DNA of 64,000 bases from positions 707,058-771,057 of the forward strand of contig NZ_FOTC01000001.1 in assembly GCF_900114455.1 (NCBI RefSeq), read 5' to 3'. Below the pieces are notes generated by a model. That model saw only the letters and a list, made by a program, of their open reading frames with translations, did no database searches and was not told the origin of the DNA. Origin of the DNA: Halogranum rubrum. Lineage in GTDB: Archaea > Halobacteriota > Halobacteria > Halobacteriales > Haloferacaceae. Positions 62,292 to 64,000 of the stretch are shown piece by piece. The position numbers were made by a program, and so were the translations under genes. Within the stretch, counting starts at the first letter, position 1. Every line of letters starts with the position of its first letter.

Positions 62292-62377
62292 CTACATTTT
62301 CGCGACGAACTTCCCGGCGAGCACCTCGTGTGCTCGCCACTCGTGAGTCGCGTGAATTCGTCCCGTTGGGAAGGTTT

Positions 62378-62440
62378 GAGCTCGGGAGTGAAAGGAGCGC
62401 AGCAACTGGAACGACCACAGTTCAGATCTGCTCCAGCTCG
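62378..62440 (+). pseudogene. Possible degenerate tRNA remnant
   Basis: The stretch ends CCACAGTTCAGATCTGCTCC, differing from the tRNA-Val T-arm at only a few positions. GAGCTCG at its start can pair in part with the terminal AGCTC. The anticodon arm is not recognisable. It may be a decayed tRNA or the remnant of an integration site. Confidence 0.3.
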
Positions 62441-62627
62441 CTTCTAACGGACGCGACAGTGACGAGCGGTGCGCAAGTCGCTTGCGACCTCGACACTGAA
62501 GGAGATGGTCGAGGCTGACTGTAGAATCTACCATACCGGTTGTTCGGAATGTTCGTTCGAGGGGCATACGCGCCACATCTGGTCCGTCAGCAGCGTTAAT
62601 TGACTGTGACGCCTACTGTTGTAGGTT

Positions 62628-62855
62628 ATGATCAACCACATACGACGTACGAACAGAGTGACACGTGTCGAGTACGGCCTCATGCTCATCTTCGGGACGC
62701 TGTGTATCGCTGCCGCATTCGCGCCGCTCGAAGAGTCTATGCGTATCGCAACCGTCGGTACCCTCTTCGGGTTTACTGCTGGGCTGTGGGTGTCACACCT
62801 CGTGCAAGTACTCCAGCGCGCTGCTGAGACGGCGAAAGCGGACGTTGTGGGGTGA
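62628..62855 (+). CDS. Small two-helix membrane protein, unknown
   Basis: 75 residues. A basic N-terminus (INHIRRTNRVTRVEYG) is followed by two hydrophobic helices (LMLIFGTLCIAAAFAP; IATVGTLFGFTAGLWVSHLV) and a short polar tail. The next gene starts 4 bases after its stop, so they form a unit. No family recognised. Confidence 0.65.
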   Translation: MINHIRRTNRVTRVEYGLMLIFGTLCIAAAFAPLEESMRIATVGTLFGFTAGLWVSHLVQVLQRAAETAKADVVG

Positions 62856-62858
62856 CTG

Positions 62859-63812
62859 ATGAGCCAGCCAGAGCAACTCACAGACCAGCCTGAACGTACC
62901 GCCGACGTGGAGGCCAGAGCGACTTTCCTCGACCGTATCGAGTTCCTTACCGGGGAGGACCCCACCGTGGGGTCGTTCCTCCTCGTCGTCGGAATCGTGA
63001 CCTGCGTGTTCATCGCTCTGTTTCAATTCACGCTTCCGACCCCAGTTGCGTACCTGCTTACCGCCGGTGTACTCTTCGTCACCGTCCTCAGCGCGATCGT
63101 GGCATCGCTCCTCGATAGTTTCGGTTACTTCAGTCAGCCAATCACAACCGACACTGCGGAGTCAGACAGTCATAAGCCGAGAGGTAGACCGTGGGTTCCC
63201 ACAAAGAGAGTCTCAGCACCACTGCCGCCGTTGGTCAACTTCGACGCCGAACTCCGAGCGTACGCCGATATGTACGGGGGGAACCTCCCGAACGAGTTCG
63301 ATTCGTTCATCACCGACTACCTCCGGTTGAAGACGAATACGACGAACCGTGCCACCATCGCGAGCGACCTCCGAGCCGACCTGAACCCAATTGGGACTCT
63401 CTTCGAAGCAGGTTCCGAGGGAGAACGCCTCTACGAAGACATCTCTCAACGACTCTTCCGCTACATCAGTAACAAGAGTGGTCACATCACCGTAGACCGA
63501 GTCGCGTTCTACGACGAGGGTGGCATCGAAACCGACGTCAAGACCATCAGAAACGGCCTCGCTCGCGTAGAGCTCGCAGTCACCAACCAAGGTGAACCCG
63601 CCGAAGTCGAGATTACTGTCGAACTGTACGATAGAAACGGTGTCGCCATCTCTAGTCGTACCTGTGCTGCGGGTATCGTCAGCGCCGGTGCCACAAAGGT
63701 ACTCAACACTGAGGTCTTCGTCCCTTCGGATACCGAACGCGAGGGCACGACTATCCGTATCTCGGATCCACGGCAGGCTGCTACGGACGTCAAACTTCGC
63801 GGTGAGATGTGA
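62859..63812 (+). CDS. Two-helix membrane protein with large C-terminal domain, unknown
   Basis: 317 residues. Two adjacent hydrophobic helices (about 46-68 and 70-91) are flanked by an N-terminal cytoplasmic 40 residues and a C-terminal domain of about 220. That domain has NFDAELRAYADMYGGNLPNE, FIDYLRLKTNTTNRAT-like helical wording and then a beta-rich end (RVELAVTNQGEPAEVEITVE, YDRNGVAISSRTCAAGIVSA). It forms a pair with the small membrane protein upstream and lies close to tRNA genes, a common place for mobile or variable islands. Function not recognised. Confidence 0.65.
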   Translation: MSQPEQLTDQPERTADVEARATFLDRIEFLTGEDPTVGSFLLVVGIVTCVFIALFQFTLPTPVAYLLTAGVLFVTVLSAIVASLLDSFGYFSQPITTDTAESDSHKPRGRPWVPTKRVSAPLPPLVNFDAELRAYADMYGGNLPNEFDSFITDYLRLKTNTTNRATIASDLRADLNPIGTLFEAGSEGERLYEDISQRLFRYISNKSGHITVDRVAFYDEGGIETDVKTIRNGLARVELAVTNQGEPAEVEITVELYDRNGVAISSRTCAAGIVSAGATKVLNTEVFVPSDTEREGTTIRISDPRQAATDVKLRGEM

Positions 63813-64000
63813 GGATCGAAACGCAGTAACGATGGTCTTGCTCGACGGCGACTCGGAGTGAGCGCCACGTCGAGTACGGACGTTGGTCATCCGCCTTCAC
63901 TCCGAGGAGCGAGACAGACGACCACATCCGGCACGAAACGCCGACCGGACAGCCACACCCGGAGCGGGTGTGGCCGAATCGATGGTGGCATTCCGGTGCA
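63813..64000. other. Right edge, no gene seen
   Basis: 188 bases after the last gene with no convincing reading frame. Confidence 0.35.

Noticed and set aside
1-64000. Oligosaccharyltransferase AglB, insertion-sequence transposases, integrase, rRNA genes
   Set aside because: Searched for by motif on both strands and not found; the glycan locus therefore cannot be called the N-glycosylation locus proper.

Overview
The window looks like chromosome (or a large replicon) of a halophilic archaeon of the Haloferax/Halogeometricum type. The DNA is GC-rich with GC-ending codons, most proteins are rich in Asp and Glu, and the families are typically haloarchaeal: HalOD1, DUF7344-like HTH, TFB paralogues, phaRPEC, trpDFEG, and a UDP-glucose dehydrogenase like AglM. 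The genus is an inference.

Positions 1-37.5 kb hold a surface-glycan/exopolysaccharide locus. In order: a membrane protein cut by the left edge; a toroid-like glycan protein with a small alkaline-phosphatase-fold hydrolase; two secreted beta-helix paralogues; a second small hydrolase; an asparagine-synthase-like amidotransferase without its glutaminase cysteine; a GT2; DUF1616, DUF354 and multispan membrane proteins; a GT4; a Wzx-type flippase; another GT2; and a Gfo/Idh oxidoreductase. A KhtT/KhtU-like K+/H+ antiporter pair lies inside the locus. It is followed by an FG-GAP protein, wecB-wecC (UDP-ManNAcA synthesis), a small membrane protein, a frameshifted sulfatase-like gene and an HprK-like P-loop protein. 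UDP-glucose dehydrogenase closes the region. A 12-bp element (about ATAACRAWRSCC) precedes many of these genes on both strands and may mark one regulon.

Embedded at 32-34.8 kb is an overlapping two-gene unit: a Tat-exported metallophosphoesterase ending in a dockerin module, then a membrane-anchored protein with a cohesin-like module, Pro/Thr repeats and a PGF-pre-PGF-like domain. It reads as a minimal cohesin-dockerin surface-attachment system and is the most attractive candidate for a new system here.

Positions 37.6-48.2 kb are mixed housekeeping and regulation: a TFB whose zinc-ribbon cysteines are missing, an ABC-2 type exporter divergent from a COG1361-like surface protein, small HTH and zinc-ribbon regulators, and a P-type Ca2+-ATPase flanked by universal stress proteins.

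Positions 48.2-57.8 kb carry polyhydroxyalkanoate genes: two PhaB-type reductases, the phaR-phaP-phaE-phaC operon divergent from phaJ, and a thiolase with Ser in place of the nucleophilic Cys. PhaC carries an extra C-terminal helix-hairpin-helix domain. RNA 3'-phosphate cyclase follows.

Positions 57.8-64 kb hold the overlapping trpD-trpF-trpE-trpG operon, two identical tandem tRNA-Val(GAC) genes with a degenerate tRNA-like remnant after them, and a pair of unknown membrane proteins.
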